A DNA stretch of 64,000 nucleotides from Rhinopithecus roxellana (taxonomy: Eukaryota; Chordata; Mammalia; Primates; Cercopithecidae). Made by a program: the position numbers and the translations under genes. The first letter of the stretch is position 1, and each line of letters begins with the position of its first letter. Below are positions 1 to 10,704 of the stretch, one piece after another. The notes beneath the pieces were generated by a model. That model searched no databases, was not told the origin of the DNA, and saw only the letters and a list, made by a program, of their open reading frames with translations. The stretch is from the NCBI RefSeq assembly GCF_007565055.1, contig NC_044560.1:48569030-48633029 (forward strand), read 5' to 3'.

Positions 1-808
1 GAAATAATATTTTCCCAAAAAGTATTGACACTGGCCACCTAGGAAGTAGGAGGTAAGACTCTGGCATCTGATTAATAGTTGACATAGCATCACTTAGGTT
101 AAATAACTGATATTTTTCTAATGAGTGGAAAAGTCAGATAATTCCATTATCTCTAGGCATATTCTTGTGTATATTATTTTATTTTAAATATTAAGCTTAC
201 TTTATATCACCTAGAAAAGTAGAACTTGAGACAATGAATTGAGGTTAAAAGAGGCCTGCTTTCACTTTAATTTTTACGAAGAAATTGCTAACAGCCCGAG
301 ATTTTCAAAAACGAAATCAGTATTTTAAGAGTAGAGTGTCTATCTTCAGAGAACTTCAGTGGCGGTCCCCCTGGCATATGTATTATGAAGCAAATTCCAG
401 CATCAAATGACTTTTAGGGTCCTTCCTGACCTTCAGTGGCTAATTTTTTTTATTCATATTCATATGTTTTATGTCTAGATCAATAATGACAAATACCTGA
501 CTCAAGTATTATCAATCCCTTTCCCATACCCATGCCAGATATCACTAATCAATTATAGCCACTATCAGTTAAGTGGAGTTAGCACTGAGGATAAAAATTC
601 TTTGATATTGACCTAAGTCTTAGCTCATACCTGCTTCTGTAGCTTCATTGTTTCAAATTCAGGATTTGGTAATGTTGGATGTTTTTTGCCAAGATGCTAC
701 AGTGTCAAATATCTCAAATTAACATTTAACATGAAGTAATTAGTCTTGGTCAATTTCCTAATTCAATTCTTTTACATTTTGACTTGTTTTTCCTCACCTA
801 TTTGTTGG

Positions 809-810
<2 letters not shown>
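1..810. other. Unique AT-rich DNA, no gene seen
   Basis: This stretch has no recognisable interspersed repeat, no long open frame and no CpG-rich segment. It looks like ordinary intergenic or intronic primate DNA. An ancient repeat too diverged to recognise by eye may be present. Confidence 0.6.
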
Positions 811-868
<58 letters not shown>

Positions 869-874
869 CCTCTC

Positions 875-940
<66 letters not shown>
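811..940 (+). repeat. (TC)n microsatellite, pure pyrimidine
   Basis: The 130 bases are only C and T, almost entirely TC dinucleotides with two short C-rich interruptions near 866 and 884. The tract runs directly into tttcag, so it resembles a very strong 3' splice-site pyrimidine tract. Open frames rich in Ser-Leu across it are artefacts of the repeat. Confidence 0.97.
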
Positions 941-1267
941 AGATTAATCTTTCAGGATTAATCTATAGATTTCCTAGCTAAGTTAAAATTCATGTCCAAA
1001 CTTCTGGAACTCAGGCTTATTCCCCAGGTGGTGTAGTTTTTCAAATTGCAGGAATCAAATACCATATAGTTGCAAATGTCGTTTAGCATAAATACTAAAG
1101 GAATATTTCTGTTCGGCCAAGAATCAAATGCAAAAATTAAATTGACCAGGAAATGCACTCAGTTGATCATCAATAAAAAAGAGAACCACCTATGTAAAAG
1201 GCATCTACTCACTAGGCAGGGAATTTCCCTAATCCCCAACCTGATCATCTCTGCTGGTCTGCTGATT

Positions 1268-1303
1268 TCACACACACAAAAGCATGCACACACACACACA
1301 CAC
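1268..1303 (+). repeat. Interrupted (CA)n microsatellite
   Basis: Two short CA runs are separated by an aaaagcatg interruption; the longer run ends in cacgtctg. A 161-residue open frame crosses this repeat and the L2 relic beyond it. It has no recognisable domain and I regard it as spurious. Confidence 0.85.
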
Positions 1304-1409
1304 GTCTGCTGGTTATCTCCATCTGCATGTTTTACAAGAATTTCCAACCTAACGTGCTCAATATGGAATTCATCATGTTCCCTTCTAAACCATCTTATCT
1401 TCCCACATC

Positions 1410-1565
1410 TTCTATTATTCATTAATTCAACAAACATTTATAGAGCATTCATATGTGCTAGAAATTATACAAAATGTTGTAAATATAGCAAGGGATGTGC
1501 AGATCTAGTTCCCTGTCCCCATGAAGCTTGTTGCGTAGTAGAATATACAGAGTAAGCAATAACAC
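1410..1565 (-). mobile_element. L2 LINE 3' fragment
   Basis: Read on the minus strand, this matches the familiar L2 3' end. On the plus strand it shows attaattcaacaaacatttat, then the 'tgtgctag' motif and 'ccccatgaagctt', as in reverse-complemented L2. It is strongly diverged, as expected for this ancient family. Confidence 0.7.
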
Positions 1566-1799
1566 AATTGATCAATTGATCACTGAAACCAAAAACTGAG
1601 AGTCATGCACACTTCTGTCTTGCTGTCATCCCTAACATCTAATAAGTCAGTAAGTTCCTCCAGATTATATCATGTAAATCTCTTTTAAGTCAGAACTTTC
1701 CTATGCAGTTCTATTTCCCCTACCAGGGTTTTCTTTCTTACCATCTCTCACCTGCATCGATATAATGGACACTGGTATTTTCTTCCTCAAATGAATTTC

Positions 1800-2355
1800 T
1801 CACATCTTCATCTCCAAAATGATGTTTCTAAAATGCGAAACCCATCTTGAAAACCTCTAATGATTTCTTATTCCTAGAATATAATTTCCAAAATTTTAAT
1901 GAAATTCTTTTAAGATTGCGGGAGATACTTGCTTCTAAACTATGACTTATCTCTCATTTTGTGTTCACACAAGAAACCTTTTCCATGTGTATATAATACA
2001 TGACACTTTGATTTTGCTCATGGTATCCCCTCTGCCTAAACGCTTCCCTCTGTTTGACTTCAGTAACTCTTAACTATCTCTAAAACTCAAAATTTATTTC
2101 TGAAACTTGTTCTGATTCTCCAAGGATGAACCTGGAGTTTCCTCTTTGCACTTCCTGAGCATCTAGACATGTTTCAATCACTGCACTCACTCCTTTGTAC
2201 TAAAATTGTCTGTTTATGAATTTGACACTCTAACATGACCTTGAAATCCTTCAGAACAGGGACCCTAACTTTAGCATCTTTGAGCCCCAAGACCCATTTT
2301 AAAGTTTAACAGCTAGCAGGCACCCTATAAATACGTTTGATGTATGGATGAGTTA
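1800..2355 (+). mobile_element. L2 LINE 3' region
   Basis: The segment follows L2 order: a pyrimidine-rich part with 'cctctgcctaaacgcttccc', then 'ccttcagaacagggac', then a 3' end resembling 'ggcaccctataaatacgtttgatg'. Divergence is high and the 5' boundary is uncertain. Confidence 0.55.
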
Positions 2356-3234
2356 ATAGGTTGTACAAAGAAGACATTTCATATTTTGGAGATGAAGTAT
2401 TTGTTGGTTAAAAACTACCCATTTTTTATCACAACATCTGTCTGTTTGTCTTGCTCACATGCATAACAAATCAAGACTTAATGGCTAGGTTTCATGTAAT
2501 CCAATTCTTAGTAGTTATGCAGGCAGGGCTGCTCTTTGGTTAATACAAACACTGTACTTGACTAAACAAGTCCAGTTGATCTTCAAAAAAATGCACTTTT
2601 GCATCTGTTCTAATGTACTGTCAAGCTGCAGGCTATCCCACTTTATATTGACTGACTTGATCCGTTCCTGTGCACTTCTTTAAGTACATCGACTTCATCC
2701 TGCTCTGAATTCTTTCACCAACCAGTCCAAGTTGTGCCCCCTCTTGAGTTGGTCTTGAGATCTACTTTGTCACTCAAACATATGCTATTTTGATATCTAC
2801 ATATAAATCTGTCATTCATAGAACAGAACAAGTAAGAAGGTCTGAGATGGTTGTTACAGGACCCACTTTCTTCCAGGTTCATGACATGTACTATTTCCAG
2901 TCTTCCCAGTGACACAGATGCATCCCTTCTACTTATCTTTGGCTGTCTTCACACCTAATTATGGCTTTGATGAGTAAGCTGCCAGGCCAACAGGCAGCCC
3001 TTTTAGAGACAACCTTTAAAATTATGTAGAGAAGTCACTAGACCATCCCTTAGTAATCAACCATCCATAACTCTAAGATGTAAATGTCTACTTATTTTCA
3101 TTTACATAATTTCTCCCAAGTAAACAGCAAAGTGACTGAAATGATTGAAACCAACTTACTTGCTTAAAGACAACAGTAGTCACCATATCTTTTTTATTTT
3201 TTCTCTTTTGTTTTTATGGTTTTTTTTTTCAATC
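2356..3234. other. Unique DNA, no gene seen
   Basis: I see only short T-rich runs near 3189-3232 and no repeat family or gene. The short open frames here have no recognisable content. Confidence 0.5.
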
Positions 3235-3239
3235 TTAGC

Positions 3240-3400
3240 TCTGTGCTCAGAATTTCATGTGGATTATCTTATTATGGCTTAAAATGAACACTATGTGTTA
3301 TACACTATTTACTCATTTTACAAAGAGAGAACTGAGCTTTACTTTCGCAAGGTTAATCTACCTTACTGATGAAACACAGGTGGTAATTCACAGGCTTTGT
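3240..3400 (-). mobile_element. MIR SINE relic
   Basis: The plus strand reads 'cattttacaaagagagaactgag' in overlapping pieces, followed by a degenerate 'caaggttaa', as in reverse-complemented MIR. The match is weak and old. Confidence 0.45.
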
Positions 3401-3405
3401 TAAAG

Positions 3406-4315
3406 AAAATATTATGCAATTCTAGCCCTGCTAAATGGAGGCAAAAGAAACAGACATTAATAAAGTAATTTATTTTAAAATACACATTCTTCTATTGGGA
3501 TAATATCTTGCATGTATGAAAGTTCAAAGGCATAGACTATGGAAAATGTAACCTATGAAAAAATATTATTTTGAAAAACTGTATTTTAAAAAAAGTGTTA
3601 AACATTTGGAAAAGAATAGGAATTGTGTAGTTGATATAAAGTAGTGTATTAAGTAATTCATTCCAGTAGAAATTTATGAAGAATTTAGCAGTAAGCAGAA
3701 AATCTTACCAAAATTACCTAATGAATTATGATTTTATTTTAAGCCTCTTACTCATCTGTCAACAAAAACTATTTCATTTATATATATGTCTGTATGCCCA
3801 TTTCTATACTGTATTATACATCAATCTATCTATCATCTAATGATACCTTCATGATATTTGCATAGTCATCTGATATGGTTAATATAAAGAGAGAAAAGCT
3901 TCACATTTGAATCATCATTGTTTCAAATACTTTTCCAACAGAATTTTACAAATTAAGGTCTTAAGGGAAATTTCTTTTTGAGTAGTAACAGGTTTATCAC
4001 ACTGTTTCAATCCAAGTGATGCAATACCCAAGCCAGCAAGGGAAGATGAGGGGAAATGAGATGGATTCCAAAAACAGAGTGAAAGCTAGGTTGAGCAAAG
4101 TGTCAGATATTATGGTTCTGGATTGAAGACTTTCTATTTTTAGTCTCAGATTTTCAATTGCTGAGACTGGCTTTTCTAAAGTATGTTCTCTATTTGAAGT
4201 CTCTTCATAGTGAATTTTTTTATATTTAAAATTAACATCTTAATATCCCTAAGATTAATACATTGTATACAGATGCTATGTACCATATTATAAATTCTGA
4301 ATGAACAAAGATGAT
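3406..4315. other. Unique AT-rich DNA
   Basis: No repeat family, RNA gene or coding pattern was recognised. Only small AT-rich runs such as tatatatatg near 3780 are present. Confidence 0.5.
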
Positions 4316-4319
4316 ATTT

Positions 4320-4800
4320 TATTCATTTCTTTACTCTGTAATTCATTTAACAAAACATTTTTTAAAAATCACCTTGTCTGTGTCAGTCAAAGTTAGACTT
4401 CAAATAACTTGCAATCTAATGGGGGATACTGAAAAGTAAATCTACCCAACACAAAGTTATCCATTCTCAGAACCAAGCTGCATGATGGGGGAGGACCCAT
4501 AAGGGAGAATGCTAACTTAGTATTAAAATGGATTGTGCTCAAGAAAGAGGTTTCCAGGCAAGAAGGCTACTCCTCATAAACACTAGGGAGTGTAGAGTAC
4601 ACTGAACATTTCAAAAGGTTATTTCAATAGAGTTCAGAGGGTAGGACGTATGTAAGGAAATGCAGTCAGAAACAGAACTGGAAAGAGTCAGCAATAGATC
4701 CTGGACAGATATAGATATCATGCTAACAGTTTATATTTTAACACAAATGAGGTAAAGTCACTGAAAATACAAGGAAAGAGACAGAATGAGACTTGATTTA
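4320..4800 (-). mobile_element. L2 LINE fragment
   Basis: The plus strand begins with 'aattcatttaacaaaacatt' and continues through 'gcaatctaatgggggatac', the reverse complement of the L2 3' end. The rest has the degenerate 'ggcaagaaggctactc' and 'cagtcagaaacag' parts of the more upstream L2 sequence. The right boundary is approximate. Confidence 0.6.
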
Positions 4801-5109
4801 GAATGATCTCTCTTGCATCAGAGTGGAAGATGTACTGGAAGAGTTTAGAGTAGAATTGAGGAGACCACTAAGAGTCTCTGGAAACACTGCACGAAAAACA
4901 CAGATATATATATTTTAAAAAGGATTGGTGGAAGGATATTAGAACTGACGTAGCTTGCACATGGTGGTAGGAGGTTAAGAGCCAAGGATGAATAGTTCCA
5001 CTCTCAAGATCTGACTTCATGCATGACACACAGAAATCACCAAGGAAAATGTTTGTAGAATAAGTCAGTAGAAAAGTAAATGAAGCCTAAATGCCATCAC
5101 TACCATATC

Positions 5110-5300
5110 ATTATCATCAATACCATTGACTGAATGTTGATTAGGAACCATGGTCTTATTAAGTTACTTGGATCTATTAACACATTGAATATTCACAATA
5201 ACCCTATGTGATGGGTTCTATTATTCTTCCATTTCATAGATTAGGAACCTGAAATTTGCTAAAGGTACTTAGTAAGTGGAGTCATAACTCAAGACTCAAA
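5110..5300 (-). mobile_element. MIR SINE
   Basis: The plus strand shows 'attcacaataaccctatgtg', then a 'ttccatttcatagattaggaacctgaa' type core split across the MIR consensus order, then 'acttagtaagtgga'. This is the reverse-complemented MIR core. Confidence 0.65.
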
Positions 5301-5439
5301 AGTGCAATTAGAAAATCCTGTCTTCTGTAGCATTCTAAGAGGTTGACATTTATCCACCGTCTTTTGAATGTTCAACAATGCTATGAAAAGCTAGTTTCAA
5401 TTTTTTAAGGAAATTGCCATCAATTTTTTTTACTATAAA

Positions 5440-5828
5440 ATTTGTATTTTTTTATTTTTAATTTCCAACTTTTAAGTTCAGGACTACATGTGCAGGATGT
5501 GCAAGTTTGTTGCATAGGTAAAATTGTGCCATAGTGGTTTGCTACATAGATCATCCCATCACCCAGGTATTAAGCCCAGCATCCATTAGCTATTATTTCT
5601 GATCTTCTCCCTCATCCCACCCTCCACCCTCCAACAGGACTCAGTGTGTGTTGTTCCCCTAACGATGTGTCCATGTGTTATCATCATTCAGCTCCCACTT
5701 GTAAGTGAGAACACGCGGTATTTGGTTTTCTGTTCTTGCGTTAGTTCGCTAAGGATAATGACCTCCAGCTCTATCCATGTCCCTTCAAAGGACATCATCT
5801 CATTCCTTTTTATGTCTGCATAGTATTT
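5440..5828 (-). mobile_element. L1 LINE 3' end, non-inverted part of a rearranged copy
   Basis: A T-rich start (the minus-strand poly-A) is followed by the reverse complement of the L1 3' UTR and the end of ORF2: 'cttttaagttcaggactaca', 'gtgtccatgtgttatcatc', 'aagtgagaacacgcggtatt' and 'tatgtctgcatagtatt'. The similarity suggests a primate L1PB or L1MA-age copy. At 5828 the L1 sequence switches strand (see the next feature). Confidence 0.9.
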
Positions 5829-5930
5829 GCACATGTTCATTACAGTACTATTCACAATAGCAAAGACATGGAATCAACCTAATGCCCATCAGTAATAGAC
5901 TGGATAAAGGAAACGTGGTACATATACACC
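5829..5930 (+). mobile_element. L1 LINE, inverted upstream part of the same insertion
   Basis: This piece reads as sense-strand L1: 'ttcattacagtactattcac', then 'aatagactggataaagg', then 'ggtacatataca'. In intact L1 it lies immediately upstream of the segment at 5440-5828. The two parts are therefore contiguous in L1 but in opposite orientation here, the signature of twin-primed reverse transcription. About six bases (ccatgg) appear lost at the junction. Confidence 0.88.
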
Positions 5931-6480
5931 TTCAACATTTTACAGAGTACCCTAGATTTTCCTGTCACAGAAGTTGTCAGGATGGAATGCCATGGAATAT
6001 GGGCGGAACTCTGTCCTGGTACAAGCCTAGAAACTTGGGAAAATATAAGTTACCTATGAAAGATAGCCACATCTCTTTTCTTATGTGAAAATCAACTCAC
6101 AGGAAAAAAAACTAGGAAAAAAGTAAACTGGTGCTTTCTATTCAGTTTTTCTACTGGAACTAAAAATAACACAAGTGATGCTGCATTTTTCTTTTCTCTA
6201 TAATGTATGACCTAACTGCATTTGGTAATTGCACAAGACTAAAAATAATTTAATCGAAAATGAACTTTGGCTTTGCCTTTTGCAAATGCAGGCACCTTGG
6301 TTTTCGAATTCGTTTCTTACGTTTCTACCAGACCTTGCCCCTGTTTTAATAAAAGGAAAGCCTTCAACCCTTTGGAAATCCATGGGATAATAACTCTCAC
6401 CATGAATGTCGACAAGCCAAATTGTTGAGAGAGTGTAATGTTTTCTGTTGGGCTTTTTCATTTCCCTATTAACTGAAAAA
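5931..6480. other. Unique DNA, no gene seen
   Basis: No repeat or gene recognised. The minus-strand open frame running to 6524 begins in the (CAT)n repeat as poly-Met and has no recognisable domain. Confidence 0.5.
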
Positions 6481-6486
6481 CAATTC

Positions 6487-6487
<1 letters not shown>

Positions 6488-6524
<37 letters not shown>

Positions 6525-6535
6525 ATCATCATCAT
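6488..6535 (+). repeat. (CAT)n trinucleotide repeat
   Basis: About 12 perfect CAT units are followed by one interruption (atatc) and four more units. The translation is poly-Met on the minus strand and poly-His or poly-Ser/Ile in other frames, none of them credible as protein. Confidence 0.95.
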
Positions 6536-6589
6536 AACAACTCCTGTACCTTGTATAATGTTTGAGAATCTACAAAGCAGTTCCATTTA

Positions 6590-6740
6590 CAATATCACAC
6601 TTGATACTTTCAAAAATATATCACGTGAGTAAAACAGATATTTCCTTATTGCTTATGAGAAAACAAAATTCAGCGAAGTTAAGTGACTTCCCTAGATGGC
6701 ATGTTTGAAGAGTCAAAACATGGACCTAACAATCTAAATA
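6590..6740 (-). mobile_element. MIR SINE relic
   Basis: The plus strand carries 'gagaaaacaaaattcagcga', then 'agttaagtgacttccctaga', in the order of reverse-complemented MIR. It is diverged. Confidence 0.6.
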
Positions 6741-6900
6741 CAATGTTTTTCTAGTGATTAAGGGCCTACCCAAAGCTTAAATAATAAGGAACACTCATAG
6801 TATACATGCCTTTAAGACAGGTGAGGAAAGTAGCCAAGAAGAATGGGTTTTATTATAATAAAAACATTTTGATTTACATACTGAGGGATGTTTCCAGGTT

Positions 6901-7238
6901 AAGAAAACTAGATCAGGGCCGGGCGCGGTGGCTCAAGCCTGTAATCCCAGCACTTTGGGAGGCCGAGACGGGCGGATCACGAGGTCAGGAGATCGAGACC
7001 ATCCTGGCTAACGCTGAAACCCCGTCTCTACTAAAAAATACAAAAAACTAGCCGGGCGAGGTGGCGGGCGCCTGTAGTCCCAGCTACTCGGGAGGCTGAG
7101 GCAGGAGAATGGCGTAAACCCGGGAGGCGGAGCTTGCAGTGAGCCAAGATCATGCCACTGCACTCCAGCCTGGGCGACAGAGCGAGACTCCGTCTCAAAA
7201 AAAAAAAAAAAAAAAAAAAAAAAAGAAAACTAGATCAG
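6901..7238 (+). mobile_element. AluY (AluYRa-like, Old World monkey) with 16-bp target-site duplication
   Basis: A full-length Alu spans about 6917-7222 with a pure poly-A tail. It is flanked by the same 16 bases (aagaaaactagatcag) at 6901-6916 and 7223-7238. The site is preceded by tt, fitting the L1 endonuclease preference TT/AA. Variants such as 'ggctcaagcctg', 'aaactagccgggcgagg' and 'ggcgtaaacccggg' match what I recall of cercopithecid AluYRa elements. Low divergence and the perfect duplication point to recent insertion. Confidence 0.93.
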
Positions 7239-7314
7239 GATTTTTATTTTCCAGAATACACAATAAATCAATAAAAATAACAAAGCAAAAAAAATTGAAA
7301 ATAGCCAAAGAAAT

Positions 7315-7371
<57 letters not shown>
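7315..7371 (+). repeat. (CAG)19 trinucleotide repeat
   Basis: Nineteen uninterrupted CAG units lie 77 bases after the young AluY target-site duplication, followed by caccaagagcagcc. Frames give poly-Ser, poly-Gln or poly-Ala on the plus strand and poly-Leu, poly-Ala or poly-Cys on the minus strand. None is embedded in a convincing coding region. A pure CAG/CTG run of this length is expected to be polymorphic. Confidence 0.97.
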
Positions 7372-7373
<2 letters not shown>

Positions 7374-8042
7374 CCAAGAGCAGCCAACAACAAGAAGGAT
7401 AAGAAAGTTAAACTAAGAATGAAAAGGTGGTGGCCAAGGGAAGATTCAGAAGATTCAGTACAGTAGGCTGAATGGTGCGTCTTTTCTGCTCCAAGTGTTA
7501 TAAGCAATACTGAAGACAGAAGTTGAACAGGTATAGTTGTGAGAATTCACACTCTGCACCCTCCAAATTGGAAAGCAGCAGACTGATGGAGAACTAGTGA
7601 GCAGGCAGCCCTGGAAGACGTGAAGTAGTATTTCAGTTAGGTATATAGCATGTATTTTTTCCCATTTAAAAAACTTTTGGTAAAATATGCATAACATAAA
7701 ATTTACCATCTCAGTCATGGTTAGGTTTGCAATTCACTGGTACATTCATATTACTGTGCAACCATCACCACTAGCCATCTCCAGAACTCTTTTCATCTCA
7801 CAAAACTAAAACTCTATACACATTAAACAACTCCTTATTCCCCCTCCCTACAAACCCTGAAACAACCATTCTATTCCATGATTTTGAAACTCTAGTTACC
7901 TCATTTAAGTGTAATCATACAGCATTTTTTTATGATTGCTCATTTCACTAAACATATCTTCAAGGTTCATCCATGTAGTAGCATATTCCAGAAGTGAATT
8001 TCCTCCCCTTTTAAGGCCTAGTAATATTCCATTGTGTGGTGG

Positions 8043-8076
8043 ATGTGTGTGTGCGCGCGCATGTGTGTGTGTGTAT
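8043..8076 (+). repeat. (GT)n microsatellite
   Basis: A GT-rich tract with an internal gcgcgcgc section occurs within the antisense L1. It is an alternating purine-pyrimidine run. Confidence 0.85.
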
Positions 8077-8169
8077 TATACAGATACACATGACCTTTTG
8101 CTTATCCCTGTTTGTGTCAAGAAACACTTGGATTGCTTCCACATTTTAGCCTTTGTGAATGATGCTGCT

Positions 8170-8237
8170 ATGAACAGGGACTCAAATAGAGGTTTGAGTT
8201 CCAATGAACAGACACTCAAATATATGTTTGAGTTCTG
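8170..8237 (+). repeat. 34-bp tandem duplication inside the L1
   Basis: Two adjacent 34-bp units begin 'atgaacagggactcaaatag' (8170) and 'atgaacagacactcaaatat' (8204), with several mismatches. The L1 consensus I recall has this segment once, so this is a local duplication after or at insertion. Confidence 0.85.
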
Positions 8238-8737
8238 ACACTTAATTCCTTAGTATATATACCCAGAAATAAAATTGCTTAATCATACAGTAATTCTATT
8301 TTTAATCTTTTGAAGAAGTGTCAGAATCTCCACAGTGGCTGTATTGTATTACATTCCCTCCAAAAGTGCACAAAAGTTCTAATTTCTCCACATCCTTACC
8401 AACACTTGTTATTTTCTGTATTCTTTGTTTGTTTTTGTTTTTGTTTTTGTTTTTACAGTGGGCTATCCTCATGGATACAAGGTGGCATCTTGTGGTTTTG
8501 ATTTTCACTTACCTAATTATTAGTGATATCAAGCATTTTAAAATGTGCTATTGGTCATTCATGTATCTTCTTTAGAGAAATATCTATTGAAATCCTTTCC
8601 CCATGTTTGAATCAGGTTGTAGTTGTTGTTGTTGAGCTTTAGGAGTTCTGCATATTAATCTCTCACCAGATATACGATTTGCAAATATTTTCTCCCATAT
8701 CATAGGTTGCTTTTTTACTCTGTTAGTACTGTCCCTT

Positions 8738-9045
8738 GGCCAGGAGTAGTGGCTCATGCCTGTAATCTCAGGACTTTGGGAGACCAAGGCAGACGGATTG
8801 CCTGAGGTCAGGAGTTCAAGACCAGCCTGGCCAACATGGTAAAACCCCATTTCTACTAAAAATACAAAAATTAGCTGGGTGTGGTGGTGGGTGCCTATAA
8901 TCCCAGCTACTCCAGAGGCTGAGGCAGGAGAATCACTTGAACCTGGAGGCGGAGGTTGCAGTGATCCGAGATTGCACCATTGCACTCCAGCCTGGCCAAC
9001 AAGAGTGAAACTCCGTCTTAAATAAATAAATAAATAAATAAATAA
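8738..9045 (+). mobile_element. AluS inserted in antisense L1
   Basis: A full-length dimeric Alu starts at 'ggccaggagtagtggctcat' and ends with a degenerate (AAAT)n tail at about 9021-9045. Divergence is at AluS level. The L1 sequence resumes directly after it. Confidence 0.93.
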
Positions 9046-9848
9046 TGTCCATTAATGTGCAAAAGTTTTTAATTTTCATGAAGTCTAATTTGTCTATTTT
9101 TTCTTTTATTTCCTGTGCTTTTTATGTCATATCCAAGAAATCATCATCAAACCCAATGTTGTGAAATTTTTGCTCTATGTTTTATAGTTTTAGCTTATAT
9201 TTAGGTATTTGATGCATTTTGAATTAATTTTTATATATGGTATTCACTAAAAATCTAACCACTTTTTTTCATGTGAATCTCTTGCTTCCCAGCACGATTT
9301 GTTGAAAAGACAAATCTTCAAACTTTCCAAAAAAAGTTTCAAAACTTTCCCCACTAAGTAGTTTTGATACCCTTCTCAAAAATCAAATCTGTGAGGACTT
9401 CTGAGTTTTCTATCCTATTCCATTTTTCTATATGTGTTTCTTTATTCCAGAACCACATTGTTTTGATTACTATACACTCATAGTGATTTAAGATCAGAAA
9501 GTGTGACACCTCTAGCTTTTTTCTTTTCTTTTTACACTATTGTCTTGCCTATTTAGGGTACATTGAGATTTAATATGAAGTGTCAGATGGATTTTTCTAT
9601 TTCTGCCAAAAACAAAATGTCACTGAGATTTTTGATAGGGATTGCATTAAATTTGCTTTTGGTAGTATTGACATTTTAACAATATTAAGTCTTACAACCC
9701 ATGAACATGGGGTATCTTTGCATTTATTTGTGTTTGCTTTATTTCAGTAATGTTTTGTAGTCTTTAATGTACAAGTGTTTCACTTTCTTGGTTAAATTAA
9801 TTCCCAAGGATTTTACTGTTTTTTTTTTTAATGACATTATAAATGCAG

Positions 9849-10075
9849 GGGGCACATACACATATCTGTGCATGTGTTTACACACACACACAAACACACA
9901 CACACATTCACTCACACTGGGACAATTTAGACATGCTGTTTAATCTGATGTGCACATATTTGGGATGTGGGGGGAAACCGGAGTACCCAGAGAAACCCCA
10001 CTCAGATTTGGAGAGAATGTGTAAACTCCCACAGAGAACAGCCCCAGCCAGGAACTAAATTTTTCCCCCTAATCA
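9849..10075. mobile_element. Unidentified interspersed repeat replacing part of the L1 reverse-transcriptase region
   Basis: Between L1 sequence ending near 'gacattataaatgcag' and L1 resuming near 10100 lies non-L1 sequence. It has a (CA)n start, 'actgggacaatttagacatg' and 'ggggaaaccggagtacccag'. I have seen this motif order in widespread vertebrate repeats but cannot name the family. About 700 bases of expected L1 sequence are absent at the same point. Confidence 0.5.
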
Positions 10076-10408
10076 ATGCTATAATGAGAACCTGCTGTAA
10101 AATCCTTTTAACATCCTGCTGAATTCAGGTTGCTAGTACTCTTTTGAGGATTTTCACATCAATGTTCACAAGAATATTAGTCTGTAGTTTCCTTTCCTTA
10201 GAATGTCTTTACCTGGCATTGATATCAGGGGAATGTTGGCTTCATATAAAGAATTAGAACATTCCCTTCTTTTCAACTTTCTGGAAAAGTTTGAGAAGAA
10301 TCATTATTAGTTCTTTTTTAAGTGTGTGGTAGAATTCACCAGCAAAGAAATCAAATCCAGGCTTTTCTTTTGTTGGGAAATTTCAATTACTGATTAAATT
10401 ACTGATGG

Positions 10409-10704
10409 TTATTTTTTAGAGATGCGTCTTGCTCTGTCACCCAGTCTAGAGTGCAGTAGTTGCTACAATAACAGCTTACTGCAGCATCAAACTCCTGGGC
10501 TCCAGAGATTCTTTTGCATCAGCCTTTTGAGTGGCTGGAACTACAGGTGCTGCCACACCCAGCTATTTTTATTTTTTTTAACTTTTTAGACGTGAGGTTC
10601 TCACTACATTGCTCAGTCTGGTCTCAAACTCCTGGCCTCAAACTGTCCTGCCACCCTAGTCTCCTGAGTAGCCGTGATTACAGGCACTTGCCCTCACACC
10701 CCTG
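10409..10704 (-). mobile_element. AluJ inserted in the L1
   Basis: A reverse-complemented Alu starts with a T-rich run, 'gctctgtcacccagtctaga', and ends '...acaggcacttgccctcacac'. It is strongly diverged, at AluJ level, and lies in the same orientation as the host L1. Confidence 0.9.

Noticed and set aside
811..942. (TC)n as a CRISPR-like or satellite array
   Set aside because: The unit is a dinucleotide with no spacers. This is an ordinary microsatellite.
1070..1555. 161-codon plus-strand open frame
   Set aside because: It crosses a CA microsatellite and an L2 relic, has no known domain and is overlapped by a minus-strand frame of 92 codons.
1569..1582. 14-bp palindrome tgatcaattgatca
   Set aside because: Palindromes of this length are expected a few times by chance in 64 kb.
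7139..7507. Possible poly-Ser, poly-Ala or poly-Gln protein around the CAG repeat
   Set aside because: Frames begin inside the Alu or the poly-A tail and end soon after the repeat. No exon boundaries or flanking coding sequence were seen.
8584..8985. 133-codon minus-strand frame with the 'SPGSSDSPASASGVAGIIG' type sequence
   Set aside because: This is the well-known spurious translation of the antisense strand of an Alu, joined to L1.
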